Part shown: in pieces, positions 1 through 11,738 of the stretch
How positions within the stretch are numbered: position 1 is the stretch's first letter
Layout: every line of letters starts with the position of its first letter
Source of the DNA: Zopfochytrium polystomum
Lineage: Eukaryota; Chytridiomycota; Chytridiomycetes; Chytridiales; Chytridiaceae
Direction: 5' to 3'
Length of the DNA: 37,383 bases
NCBI GenBank assembly: GCA_025765615.1
Contig: JAIVFJ010000466.1
Coordinates: 1-37,383 of the forward strand
The notes under the pieces: generated by a model
Database searches by the model: none
What the model saw: only the letters and a program-made list of their open reading frames with translations
Told to the model about the DNA's origin: nothing
Position numbers and translations under genes: made by a program

Positions 1-1207
1 TCCAAAACATCCAGTAGTAAGTCAAGAACCAATTTCTCAAATTCAGTTTAGTATTGCGAAAGTTGCGTTTTAGGCAAATAATTACTCTTGTCTCAAAGTG
101 AGGTAGGTACAGGCAGTCAATAATTGACTTCAGAGATAAATGTTTGTTGAAACTTAGATACATAGCACCTGAGAAACCACAAATTGAGTAAGTAGTTAAC
201 TCAGCCACACTTCGATATCACCCGTCCAAGTTTGCAACAAGAGCGATATTGCTCGAGAGCATGCAGTTGACTTTTCATCTATTGTAGGTCCTTTGCTGTA
301 TATGTCAGTGAAGACTGAGATGATAACCTAAGAGTGTTGTGAGAAAGAAGACTGTACGATTGAGGCATAGTACCTCCAAGTCCACACTGGGTCTAATAAA
401 GGCTCGGGTTGATTCCTGGTCAATCAGGTAATTTATAGTGTGTAAGAGAGGCTGGAACAACTCGACTGGGCCTTCAGCTAATGATGTGAACAGGGTCTTG
501 ATGCCACCGCTGATTGATAGCAGCTGAGGATCAAGAATGGCTTCGCAGTAAGAACTGAGAATGGCTCCAAATAGGACCTTACTTACCTATTTCACATAGC
601 GTTGCAATGCATGCATTTTTAAAGCGGTCTTCATTGTACTCTGATACTGCGACCAAAACACGGACCACAGCTGGTGGGAGATATGTGATTGCACCAGGGA
701 TCTCAATGATTGTTCGGACCAATTTCAGTGCTTGCTCCCGCTCCAGATCGTGGCGGTGATCACGAGTGAGTGTCCTTCAAATAATCAGCAGGCAGATAGA
801 ATGGATGCAGGTGATTTACCGAGCAAGAAAAATATCCAGATCACACTCCATCAATGCCTCTGCCGCTCGTTTGTCAACAACTAAGTGACGAAGTATTCGA
901 TACGCATTTGCGCGAATTTCCTTGGCTTGGTCAATGAGACAGGCTCTCAGACTAGAGGTTCCATGGTGAAAAATAGTAATTTTGAATAAGGTTTTGCTTG
1001 GTCTAGGTTTGAAAAAAAAACCAGCCCCAAAATTCACCTGAAAACAATGGCATCAAAGATCTGCGAATCTGGATCAATAAATCCAACTGCGCGGATCAGC
1101 TTCAGCATATTGTTCATAGAGCTTAGCCGGGCCTGAGGAATGCCTGCATTCCCATGAACTTCGTTGAGTGAAGCCACAATGGCTCCCTGCAAGTCCATCC
1201 TTGTGTC
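1..1207 (-). CDS. RICTOR: RICTOR/AVO3 (TORC2 subunit), N-terminal part, continues beyond window start
   Basis: Spliced minus-strand exons 1207-1038, 951-820, 774-587, 540-374, 327-222, 168-86 and 35-1 join in phase for about 293 codons without a stop. The product reads as the conserved RICTOR N-terminal helical repeats: ACLIDQAKEIRANAYRIL, then LEREQALKLVRTI, then a segment ending LLLQTWTG followed by AMYLSF. RICTOR (yeast AVO3, fission yeast Ste20, Dictyostelium Pianissimo) is the defining scaffold of TOR complex 2, which controls AGC kinases at the plasma membrane. Introns are 45-86 bp with GT..AG borders. The first exon is uncertain: an acceptor-like AG lies just upstream of 1207, and an in-frame ATG is at 1198. 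I could not connect it convincingly to an upstream exon. The C-terminal bulk of the protein lies outside the window. Confidence 0.88.
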
Positions 1208-2439
1208 CTTCGCAGGAAAACAGCCTTCACTGAACAACCCAAACCACTTTGCTCAACGGCAGCACTACTGGGCGACCAATGATTGTAAGTGATTCACACT
1301 TTGCAGTAGAGCCACTTACCCAACAATAATAACCAAGAAATGTCGGAATAATCCACCACACAATTGTGAGTGATGGGAAGAAAGTAATCCGAATCAGAAT
1401 ACATGATTACACTGAGGTGCGACTTTGAGCGAGTAACGCTCTCAAGGGATGGTTCTTTTGTTATTTAATGAAAAAGGAAAACAAACTAAACCTGAATGAT
1501 CTCTTGCAGCTGTAAGCTGCAGGATGGTAGTAATCCAAATTTTGGGATGCCTTTATCGTAAGAAGACGTAGAGTTAAAATTGTCTCAAGCAGTCAAGGTT
1601 GAAAACGAGTCTGTCTGGGAGCATGCGAATGGGGTGTGAGTGTATCTGTGTGCTTGTGTGGGAGATATTGTGTTGCGTGTGGGCTATCACCGTACGCCTG
1701 GCTGATTAGTCGACAATGACGGTTTCCTCTTACGGCGTTGTACGTCAAGCCGCAGTCATGGGGGTGGATGGTGGCAAGGACGAGGGGATGGGTGCTATGA
1801 GATTCGGCGGTGGCGGTGCGAGGCGCGGGCGCGGCAACGATGGTCGACAGCGCGTGATCGGCCGGAATGGAGTTTTCGCGTCACGCAGAGCGGCCCAGAA
1901 AACCGAGATGACCGCCTCAGGCTCACCGTCCTCGTTGCCGAGCGATCCGCGCTCCGACTCCACTGCCGGAATCAGTTTCTGTTGCGGCCGATCGCGATGG
2001 ATGATGGGATGGGGATGGTGCGGGCACTCACCAATTATTCGGTAGTTTATCGTGCAGACAAAGAATAAGAGACAAAGAGATAACACATCTGAGACGAATA
2101 GCACTCGGCATGTATAAGGCCCTGTCTGGCGTTGCTCGAGTCCAGTTTGACTGACTTTGTAACGAAGCTTGCTCCGTTTAGCACGTCCCTTATTTTGCCG
2201 TCGGCAAGTGTGCGCGTTACACGCCCCGGTTACGACCAAAATGCAAGACCCGAAATTTTCTGCGTTCTCGCTATGACCCAGAGTGGGAGAACTCCCTGCA
2301 CACAATTCTTGTGAAGAATTCAGTGACAAAGTTGACTCAATACGGGACATCAAATCAATTCCAAATGGAAGTTTTATTTGATTCGAACCATACTCCCAAA
2401 ACTACCAATCCCACAAACCGCAAAGACATCCTGAAGTGA
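1208..2439. other. Spacer between POLA1 3' end and the recognisable RICTOR exons
   Basis: No gene can be assigned securely. On the minus strand a strong donor-like GTAAGT lies at about 1316-1321, which could end an upstream RICTOR exon. I could not find a start and phase that join it to the exon at 1207. From about 1745 to 2045 both strands carry GC-rich open frames of about 100 codons. The minus-strand one is proline/serine-rich and could be a disordered RICTOR N-terminus, but nothing in it is diagnostic. A polyadenylation-like AATAAA for POLA1 lies inside this interval. Confidence 0.4.
2373..2378 (-). terminator. Polyadenylation signal AATAAA for POLA1
   Basis: On the minus strand an AATAAA hexamer lies about 62 nt downstream of the POLA1 stop codon (2442-2440), a normal distance for a eukaryotic cleavage/polyadenylation signal. 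No transcript evidence is available, so this rests on motif and position only. Confidence 0.5.
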
Positions 2440-5400
2440 CTATATCCGCAGCGACAGAGAATCAAAGAGACCACCCAAGTCAACAAACCGCCGAGCGTTG
2501 CGTGATATCATCGTCGTGACCATGTCGAGGATGGGTTTTGCAATGACTTGGCAGTTCTTTGCTGCGAATCCGATTTCATCTAACCAAACATTGAGGCGCC
2601 CACATTAGGATCAGTGTGGGAAACGAAGAGAACAAAATAAATGTGTCTCGTACCCAGCTGAGCAGACCTCTTGTATTTGCTTATGACGGGGTCCGCATCA
2701 AAGAGATGCGCGTAGTACAAAAGTTGCAACTCGAGCATCTTGTGCGTGTACTTCGCAATTTTAAATAATTAGCCCACAATCATCCAACTTCGTCCACTCA
2801 GCTACCTCGCGAATAAGTGCGCCTTTGCACCCAGGCTTTGGGCATCGATTGCCAAAGACTCCAGTCGCTCTTGTTCGTATGGCGCACGTCTTCTCATCAC
2901 AAACAAAAACGTCGGACATGTATCGGAAAACATGCCTCTGCATTTGATCCCACACTTGTTCGCTCAGCACGTCAATGTCGCAGTCCTTTCTACAATCGGG
3001 ATTGGGACAGCGAAATCCAGACTGCACAGAGACGCCGTCGTCTGAACGCTAAACGTGCCGATTGAGAAGAGTAATAACTGTCAAAAGAAGAAGTTCTACC
3101 TCAAGGCGAATGAGCTCGAATGGGAAAGCAGTTGCGCAGCTTGGGCATGTCACATTCATTTTCTCCGCATCCTTGAATCTCTCTTCAACACTTAACGTCG
3201 ATTGAAGCGTGTATAGGTCCTCCTCGGCCTCTTCATGACTAGCGTTTGCTGATTGAAATTTGCTCCCATCAAGGCCTGTTTCTGTGTCAGAAGTGATATT
3301 TACAGTGTTAATTCTCCTACCAAGACATGTGGCTATGTGACCAGAATCTGTGCCCTCGATTGGGGACAACAGACGAATGACCGGTGGAAGGACCTGATTT
3401 GCCAAATAGTACTGATAGTCTTTTGTTTATCAGGTCAGACCAATCAAGCTGAAACAAAACAAAGAAAAGGACGTGATCAAACCTATTCTCAGTTCTGTGC
3501 TTGGAACTTTTAGATCGTCTGGGTGCCGTGCTCTGCTGCCCAAGCCCGGGGTATCCGCAACAACTATGACATAAGGAACTGTGTCCCCAGCTCGAACCTG
3601 AACGCCCTTCTGTTTCAGCGTAAGAGCAACCTGCACGTGAGGTAGGTTCTTTGCATCTGGGTATTCCTCTGGGCTTTTTGTCAACCCCTTTCGAAATTTT
3701 TGTGAGTTCAGAAACCGCATTCCATCACTCCACCTTATTAATAACAAATTTATCAATCGGCGTTGATCCATTCTTCACATTTTCACCGACGTGAGTCAGA
3801 AACTCGTGAACATGCACCAGCATATCCTCCCGGGAGGCATCCGAAAAAATTTGGTTCAAAACAAATCTGATTTGCTGGTCAGTCGCTGGTGCCAGAATAC
3901 AACATTACCATACTCTGAGACTTCGTGGGAGAGATTGCACCAGTCGCGTCGGACAATATCCAGTCCTTTCTTTTCCAAGTGTGTGCTGAATTTTCCACCT
4001 TTTTCTTCATAGACCAGTGCCGCATACTTTTTCTTTTTCAAAAGAAGCATTTTCTTGAAGATGCCATCCACTTCAATCTCCATAAGTCGATATCTTTTGT
4101 TCACAGCACGCTTGAACTCATTGCCAATTTTCAATACATCAGCAACAGTATCAGAGTTGGTATAGATCATTATAGAGTCAGTGTCACCATAAATGACATC
4201 CAATTTTTCATTCATGGCTAAGTCAACAGTTGCCTGCAAGATCTCGCGGCCTTTTTGTGTCACAAGCATTGCAAGTGGTTTCGCATAGAATCGTGAATGA
4301 ACAAAGCCCAAGCATCCATACATGGAGTTGGCAGTCAGCTTTAGAGCTTGTTGGCAGATATCCAGCTAATCAAAGAGGTTAAGTGAATTCAACAAAATCA
4401 GCATCAACTCACTTCTGCACGTCGGGAAGCCGAGAGTCGCTCATCTTTCATCAATCCTTTGACTGCACGACGTCGTTGCACCAAAGTCGCAAGCAAATGT
4501 GGAAGGACTCCTTCGGGCACAGTTGGTTCAGGAGGCTCAGGCGCAGTTTCATCATCCTCGAATTTTGTCAACGATAGGAGGTTTGAAATAAAACGAACCT
4601 CAGTTGAACGCAACACAGTTGTGAAACAGATGTTAAATTCCTGAATGATTGAGGGATAGAGGGAGTTGAAATCGAGGAGAAGGACAAACTTGTCATAGAA
4701 GCCAACTTTGGCTCTAAGACCAAGCCGCCAGCATAAGCAGGTTTTCGACGGGATGATGTGGGCTTGTCATCAACAACATCATCTTTATCAAGATTGAGTT
4801 ATTGGGTCAAATAAACGTCAAAACATACCCTCCTCATCATCTTTTTGAACGCTGACAACGTTGCGCTGACTTCGAGAGTGCTTGTCTGGGACGACATACT
4901 TTTTGTTGTGGAATTCATGGAGAAGCAGGAACTCATTACGATCAGCACGAGAACCAGCCATGATTGTTCGTGACCTGGAACGACTGTTATTTTTAAGAAG
5001 AGGCTTCTGTCACAAACCAAAGGTTCCCAGCCAGGTTGGTTAATTGCTTTGTAAGAGGAAGGATTTGCAGCTTGAACATGAGCTGGGAAACTAGATAACT
5101 GTCTCTTTCACAGTGTTTCATTAACCAAATCAGCTGGTTTGGTTCCCAAAACATCTTTGGGATAGCCTCAAAGTCCAGCTCATCTCTCACAACATTTAGC
5201 TGCGTTTCTGCCATGTTTGTCAAAGTATAACTTTTGGCTTTCATGACATATTCCTTTCATGTATTGTCAGGGTTTGCGAGGTCGTTTAGTGACTTTCACT
5301 TACTTTTGAAGCCATAAATGTGTCACAAAGAATCCGTCCACTGGCAAGCTGCCGCTCGAAGAAGGCATTATCACCACCACCAGCCTGCAGGCGCGGCCAC

Positions 5401-7958
5401 TTTGATCGACGCAAACGACCAATCTTAGACCAGTTGTCCACCTTATTTGCTTTCAACCGATTGAGAATAAGGTTCAGGTCAATTCCAATGATGTTGTGAC
5501 CAACGATGACATCTGGGTCGTTTCTATGTATGACCGCTTCGCAATCAAATCAGTACCAAAAACACAAACAGCAAACAATTACCCATCAAATAGTTCAAAA
5601 GAGCCTTCTCCGTTTTTAGCACCTCCAATGCTTTGCCAGATTTGCGCCATTCTGCAGCTAATGCTTCAAAGCCGAGCGGCAATGGAACATTGGTTAGCTG
5701 TCGCACGACATTGAAAGACTTTGGAATAACTTGTATCTCATGCCCCTCAATAGGAACTGGTACTGCCATCAGTAGCGGATCTTCAATGAATGCAGCCTGA
5801 CTCACCATCAGCAAACACCATTGCGCTGGCTGCAACAATCTCGCTGGACTTTTTCTCATGGTTGATAACAGAGCGAAGACTGAGACTCATAATCGTCATG
5901 GGAGGTGCTGGTAGGTCTGTCCCATCTGCTGGTGACACATTTTTAGGGTTGTCAACAGCAAGCTCAAACCGAGTCCAAGCAATCTTGTAATAATAATAAT
6001 CAGCATTTTTTTGGGGGAGGAAAATAAGGGACCCTACGCTGCGTGGATTTACATCAGCACCAGAGATTGTGAGCCAACAGGGTCCCATCAGTTTCCGCTT
6101 AAGAAGGAACGTCTCCAAAGCTGGGGTGTTTGTTCCAAAGATGTGGCTAAATGTTGCGCCAGATAAGTCTGCTGGCAGCGCAGGCTCTAACGGGCAATGA
6201 TCAGAAAAAGGAGACTGGGTTGGGAGAGGGACACACCTGTATAAGGGTACGCTATCTTGAGGTATTCAGATTCCATGGGAATGCCAGGAAGCTCAAAGGC
6301 ATACTTTCGTGTGACTTGCTTGGAGAGGAACTGAGAAATCTTGAACTTCTTTTTGACTTCAACAAACTCCTTGTATACATCTCCCATTGTTACGTCGTTG
6401 TCAGATAATTTTGTGCCTTCAGGGAATGTTAATGCAACATACAGACGGAAACATACTCAGAGCTCACCGTCAAGCTTTTTACGACGAGGTAGGACAAATA
6501 CATTTCTCATAATATTTTAACCACGAGGCAGCAACTGGCAAATTTCTTGTCGACATCACGAAACACCTGATCCAACAAGAATTAACTGCTTAGCATCAAT
6601 TTTCACCACATACCTTGCCAAAGAGATAAACCACTCCATCTTTCTCAAAAGCATCAAACCAGAACATTTTGACGTTTCTGTCTTCATCGAACAGTTCGCC
6701 AGCGTTTGCAGATTTCACTGCGTCTTCGGAAGTGGAGACGTTCCCGGCTTCCGTCTGGAAGTCGTTCACAAACGAAGACGGTGGTTCCACCTTTGATACA
6801 GGATCTTTAAAATCATCTTGTAGGGCACCAAACTTTCGGCCGAGGTTGTGTTTCACGCGTTTTGCTTTGTGGGTGAGGTCCATGAGAGTAGGTGCCGCCA
6901 GATCCTCCTCCACTTTCGCGTTTCCTTCAGCCGGCGGAGACTCGCCCTTGGTAAGATCCTCACATATGACGTCAAGTCCTTCAGTTTCACTCGGCATGTG
7001 AATTGCTTCGCTCTCGGCTGCAGCCATAGTGGCGTTATCATCTTGAAATGAATCAACCAGATTCAAGTCCTCTGCCATAACGACATCTACTGGTTCGTTT
7101 GGCGCATGCGACCTCAACGTTTTAACGGATGACTTGAACACCTTGACCGGTGGATGAGATCTCGCATGCTGATGGTTCATCACATTCTTGCTGGGTTTCG
7201 CGATTAGAGAAGGACCGAGGGGCGGTGAATCGACCTCATCTGCCTCAACTTCGCCAAGAAGCTGGGCCAGAAAATCCTTATCCTCCTTTTTCGTTGTCGG
7301 GCGCTGCACCTAAACAATCAGGGTAAGAAGAATCTGTGGGACACAGTCTCACTTCATGCTCCGCTGCGGCGGGCTTTGAGTTCTTCGCCATATTCGACAG
7401 GAAAGTTGTCACTCTTGCTTCTCGTTTCACCGGCTTCTGTTTCGTGATCGACTTTTTGGCAGCTTTCCCCTTTCCTGCGGTGCAAAGGGATGGGCGTCGA
7501 TCATTCACTCTGGTTCGGAATGCATTTGGGCGCTGGGATGCACTCACCCGTCGGGCGTTCTTCTTCAGCCTCCGACTCGTACGAGTATTCATCACCGTCT
7601 CCAAAGTCATCCATGCCGTTGTCTGCGTATCCGCGTCCGTCGTCATCCTCAACAAAGTTATCCTCCTCGAATCGCTTTCGTGCAATCTTGTTAAAGTCAT
7701 CTTCATCGACCAAGTCGAAGATTGCGTCGTCTTCCTTGACCTGTATTGGCGGGTTCGACAAGTTATTGGACGCATGACCAGCAGGGTAGGTTCCGGCGCA
7801 CTACAACGATCCCCACGAATGCTCCAAGTCCGGCTAACCTCGTAAGTGGCTAAGCGGGACTCGCCCTGCTTCCGCGTGCGGATGAGGGTGTCGAGTACAG
7901 CACGGCGCTGATCTTCTTTAGCTGAGCCTCCTCGTCTTGAGCTTCGACTGCTGGACAT
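2440..7958 (-). CDS. POLA1: DNA polymerase alpha catalytic subunit (family B), about 1,490 codons
   Basis: This is the replicative polymerase that extends RNA primers made by primase. Exons (high to low): 7958-7839, 7740-7548, 7474-7353, 7309-6614, 6566-6468, 6416-6237, 6186-6038, 5983-5806, 5780-5583, 5536-5304, 5253-5018, 4974-4829, 4782-4599, 4556-4413, 4365-3922, 3874-3734, 3687-3483, 3419-3100, 3048-2806, 2750-2654, 2579-2440. Diagnostic motifs are the N-terminal [20 protein letters not shown] (p180 conserved segment), MGPCWL, region [12 protein letters not shown] (about residue 885), region [12 protein letters not shown] (about 970), region I YGDTDS (about 1020), KKKYAAL, and two C-terminal Cys clusters (CPSC..CPNPDC and CDEKTC..CPKPGC) for subunit and metal binding. 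The exonuclease region lacks catalytic acids, as usual for Pol alpha. Frame breaks: one base missing in the A-run at 6515-6518, one missing near 4706, and one ambiguous site at 5781-5805. Length matches the family. Confidence 0.95.
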
Positions 7959-8235
7959 TGTGGTTCGATTCCTGACTTGGAATGTCCGAATTCGAAAAAA
8001 CCTGACAAACCGAACGATGAAAAAGTTTTTGAAGTTCCAGTCATCCTGGAGTCAACCGTTGGCAGTCCATCCACTGGAGCAGCCGCTGTTGCAGGTGGTA
8101 AAGGGTTGGGGAACATCAGTTGCAGACGGGCATCAACTGCTCAATCGCCAACAATAATATTCTCAATAATTGACTCTGGCGTCATGAACAACAAAAACAT
8201 AAAGCGACATCAAGCACGAGAGAAAGAAGAAAACG
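7959..8235. other. Short spacer between TPR gene and POLA1 start
   Basis: These 277 bp must hold the POLA1 promoter and the TPR gene 3' end. No TATA box is evident. A minus-strand open frame (8116-7850) runs through here into the POLA1 first exon. A short extra C-terminal exon of the TPR gene is conceivable: skipping from the end of the open frame near 8239 to an acceptor near 8138 would add only a few residues ending in a cysteine. I cannot establish it. Confidence 0.35.
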
Positions 8236-11200
8236 TTACACAACAACATGCTCAGGTCTCCAATGGCGGCAAGGAAAGCACCCCTCTCCCTCTTTCAAGT
8301 CATCTTCATCGTCCTCGCCATCGGCGGCTTCGCTCGTTTCCGTTTCTGGAGACCCCGCAGGAGGCTCTCCCTGAGAGTTTGCACGAGCTTTTGCCTTTTC
8401 TTCCCTCAACTCTGCTTTCTTCTTTGCCCGCTTTGCCGGGTCTTCGTAAAACACCTTTCGGGCCAGTGCGACTCGCTGGCAGCAGTCCCTGCACACGCCC
8501 AAACGCACTCCCCACGTTTCCAACGCAGTCTTTCGCAACGTTACAACTGCAGCAGCAAAATCGTCCACGTTCGAGTGGTCCGCACTCGTTGCGACGTCGA
8601 GAGCAACATCTGCGGCGAGACACATTAGGGCGGGGTTCCACACGGCGCGAGCGTTTGTATCGCGGACCATCTTCCTTATTCGATCTGCGGCGTATCCAGG
8701 TGCGGAGCTTGAAAATCGATTTTCCGGACTTTTGGAGGAAGACGGAGGAGGTGAATATTGTGGGGGGCTTGTACTTCCAGAGTTAACAAAGTCGTAGAGA
8801 TTGAACGATGGGTGGGCCGTAACATCAAACTGCATGGGACCGACACCATCCTCCGCACCAGAAGGAGCCGCAAAAGAAGATGCCATGGCTGAGAGCAAGC
8901 AGGTACGAATCATGCGTTCGCGAAAAACGCGCTCGTCGACGGCTAGTATACCCATGTGGCCGTACAGCATGGTGTTTACGAAAGAATCATTGATCATCGC
9001 GTCATCGTGTGAAGGCCCAGAGGGTTTACGCGATCTCTGAGTTGCGGTTGGAAACAGCATCGGCTTCAGATGTTCCAACTGCTCGCGAGTGAGATTGGTC
9101 ACATCGACAGAATTACCGCCAGTGAGACTAGTAATTAAAGTGTTTACTTGATCGGGCGATGGTGGTGCAGGAAGTTCGACATGCGGTGGAGGTGGGTACC
9201 AAGGTCGCTTTCCGGAGGACACCAGTGAGCACAAAGCTTGCCACAGAGCGATTTTTACATGGGGCACAAGGAGTACAGGGAGCGGCATTTGACTGGACGT
9301 TCTGGACGACTCCTCCAGTAAGTAGGGGTCCACAGGATCAAGCGTGAGCGAAAGAAAATGAAGAGCCATGTAAGGCCGACGAAGAAGATTGTATGCGTTG
9401 GCTGGAACACGTTTCATGAATAAGCAAGTAATTCAGTGCGCTTAAAAGACGTACTCACCAAGATTTGTTAAAACAGCCACCACTCCCATCCAGTCTCGGG
9501 AGCTTTTAACGTTTCGAGCTGCAGCTGCATCAGCTGCGTTCCTCGTTCAATCCAGGCGATGCCAGGACTGTCATTGATACCGACCGCCGATTTTGGATTG
9601 TACAAGCGCTTTGCAGCGTAGGACATTCCGTCTAGAGTTCGTCCGATTTCGACGCATAGGCACCCAAGCCATGCTTGGACTCGGCGAAGGCTAATATCAT
9701 CTCGTGAGTCGTTGCTGGAGACTTTGAACAAGCTCATAGAGTTGTTCAACTGCTCAAGTGCAACGTCCAGGCCAAGCCCAGTACTCGCCCAAACCATAGC
9801 CCCATTAACGATGGCCGTTGCCTGGAGACCAGAAAATAGTTCAAATGAGGTCTGCTTCGCAAGAGAGCTTCCGCGACGCAAAGTGCCGTCGAAGATTCGC
9901 ACTAAACTGATGTCAGCAGCGAGATTCAAAGCAGAACGATGGGTAGGTGGGTTCGGTAGAAGAGCGGATCCTATCACTTTGTCGGTTGAATTAACTGAAG
10001 CGGGCGATTTGGAACGAGAATGTGTGCTTGCTGCATCAGAGGAAGCCACTTCCTTGTAAGGGTAGCACTCCGACACTGGCTTGTGAAGACTAGGGATAGT
10101 TGGTGAATGATCTTTCGGGTCGGAAGGCTTCATTGGAGCAGGTTCACAAAGCGCTAAATGCGTCAGAGCGCGGACCCGTGCCTGCAATGCACATTTGTGT
10201 ACATAGGACAGTTTCTTCATGAAAATTCCGCTACTTTCCTCCTTCAGGCGCATAGGACGTTGTGATATAGGAAAAAGTTCCAGAGTTGAGTCTACAAGTC
10301 TCAAGCAAGTGCGATGCCAGTGCTTAGCTTCCAGCAAATTCCCGGCTGAATAGTGAATGTTGCCAAGATTATTTGTCAGGTCCATCATGAAGACGGCAAG
10401 AGGAGGGCCTCTCCCTGGATCCCGTTTCACGGTGGCGTTTGGCCTCTTTCCCGATGATCCGTCGGAAGGGGTGCGAGTCGAGCCAGCCCGGCCTCGCGAT
10501 TGGGATGACTTTTCACCCCTTTTGATTGAAAGGTGTGCTGCTGATCGGTGCGAACTGTCTGTGACCGATGGAATAGCATCAACAATTAATTGGGTCCACG
10601 GTGAAACCGTTGAATGTCCTTGTTCGATTTCGTTAGCCTCCTCCTGTGTGGCCTCTTGGACTATTGCTCTCGCAATGGCCCATGCCTCCTGAATTGCATT
10701 CAATGCTTCAGATATTCGACCTCGAAGACGCATGGAGCAAGCGATATTGGCAAGCGCTTTTGCTTCACCGACCCAGTCCCCCTCAACCGAAGCAGCCTGG
10801 ACCGCCTGCTCCCACTTCGCCACTGCGTCATCGTGCAAATTTTTGGAATAAAGCGCTGCTCCTTCGTCGAGAAGCTCCTTCACCGACTTAACTTGCATGG
10901 AAGTTATTCTCTGAGGAATACGGTTTGCCGGTTGGGGTGCAAGTGCTGTTGTTTGGGTGATATAGGATACTGGAACAAACATTCCTGGCATTGGCTGCTG
11001 GAACACAATTGTAGGGGCACTGACTTGATACGGTAAGCCAACTTGATGGAGTTGTAAGGAGGTGGATTGGTCAATCGAAGGAGAGCGGTGTCTTTCAACC
11101 GGCTGGTTGGGCTGGATCATCACGGCCTGCTGCTCCATCACCCATCTTGCTGTGGGCGTCGGATCGAATACTTGCACTGGAGAAACAGTGTGCGCTTGTT

Positions 11201-11531
11201 TATTCGAAGGGAGCGGAATCTGGATGGGCTGATTGGCAGAGTCAGAAGATCGACTGTGATCAATCGGTCTGGGTGGGTAAGAGGATGCGTGACAAACCGA
11301 GGAGTTGAACGATGACACCGAGCCTGGTGCGTGGGGAACGAGCGATCTAGCCGTGTAAGGGGTCGGGGAGGCCCTGTACTGCCTTGGGTTCGGATGCGAC
11401 GGCGCGGGGAGAGGAGTTGGATCTGCGAGCGAAGCAACTCGAGGACGAATGGCGGACGCAGGACGGACACCACCCGAGGCCCCGCTGCTCGTTCGCGATG
11501 GCGCGGTGAAGCCGTTGTTGTTGCCGCTCAT
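8236..11531 (-). CDS. TPR-repeat protein of unknown function, about 1,080 codons
   Basis: Two exons, 11531-9459 and 9401-8236, flank a 57-bp GT..AG intron. Residues 1 to about 235 are Ser/Pro/Gln-rich and disordered. Tetratricopeptide-like helix pairs follow: one starting VKELLDEGAALYSKN, one containing NNLGNIHYSAGNLLEAKHWH, and one spanning the intron with LTNLANAYNLLRRPYMALHF. The C-terminal third has VCRDCCQRVALARKVFYEDP, a Lys/Glu-rich helix, an acidic run, and a closing CFPCRHWRPEH, so two Cys/His clusters separated by a charged insert could form a split zinc site. The frame breaks once at the T-run 9504-9507 (AAAA on the minus strand); one further A restores a continuous TPR. Start 11531 was chosen because the frame upstream to 11651 looks non-coding. 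TPRs mediate protein-protein contacts; no family was recognised and no function is assigned. Confidence 0.72.
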
Positions 11532-11738
11532 GTCCCGACGGCCACGCCAAAAACCCCAAAGGAAGCCCGCGACGGAGGAGGAGTTTGTCTTCAACGCGAA
11601 TTCAGTTGAGCGTTCATGAACACGGTCTACCAGGGTCACAGGACCCATCAAATGACGTCAATATGTTACACTGTCACTGCCCCATAAGTTACTGTCATCC
11701 CAGTAGAGACGCCGCACTAGCTGGACTCCCTCCCCATT

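Noticed and set aside
1716..2045. Plus-strand 109-codon Gly/Arg-rich frame
   Set aside because: It is an equally open GC-rich frame opposite a minus-strand frame; there are no motifs, and the neighbouring RICTOR and POLA1 genes are on the minus strand.
3856..3921. Reading POLA1 straight through 3921-3856 ([12 protein letters not shown]...)
   Set aside because: This frame stops and breaks the alignment with the Pol alpha family; splicing 47 bp restores length and sequence.
7961..7973. GGTTCGATTCC resembling a tRNA T-arm next to the POLA1 start
   Set aside because: The flanking bases do not form a T-stem, and no acceptor, D or anticodon stems can be placed in the adjoining sequence, which is the POLA1 first exon.
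7977..8786. 269-codon plus-strand open frame
   Set aside because: It is antisense to the TPR gene and the POLA1 promoter, with Arg/Ser/Pro-rich shadow composition and no domain.
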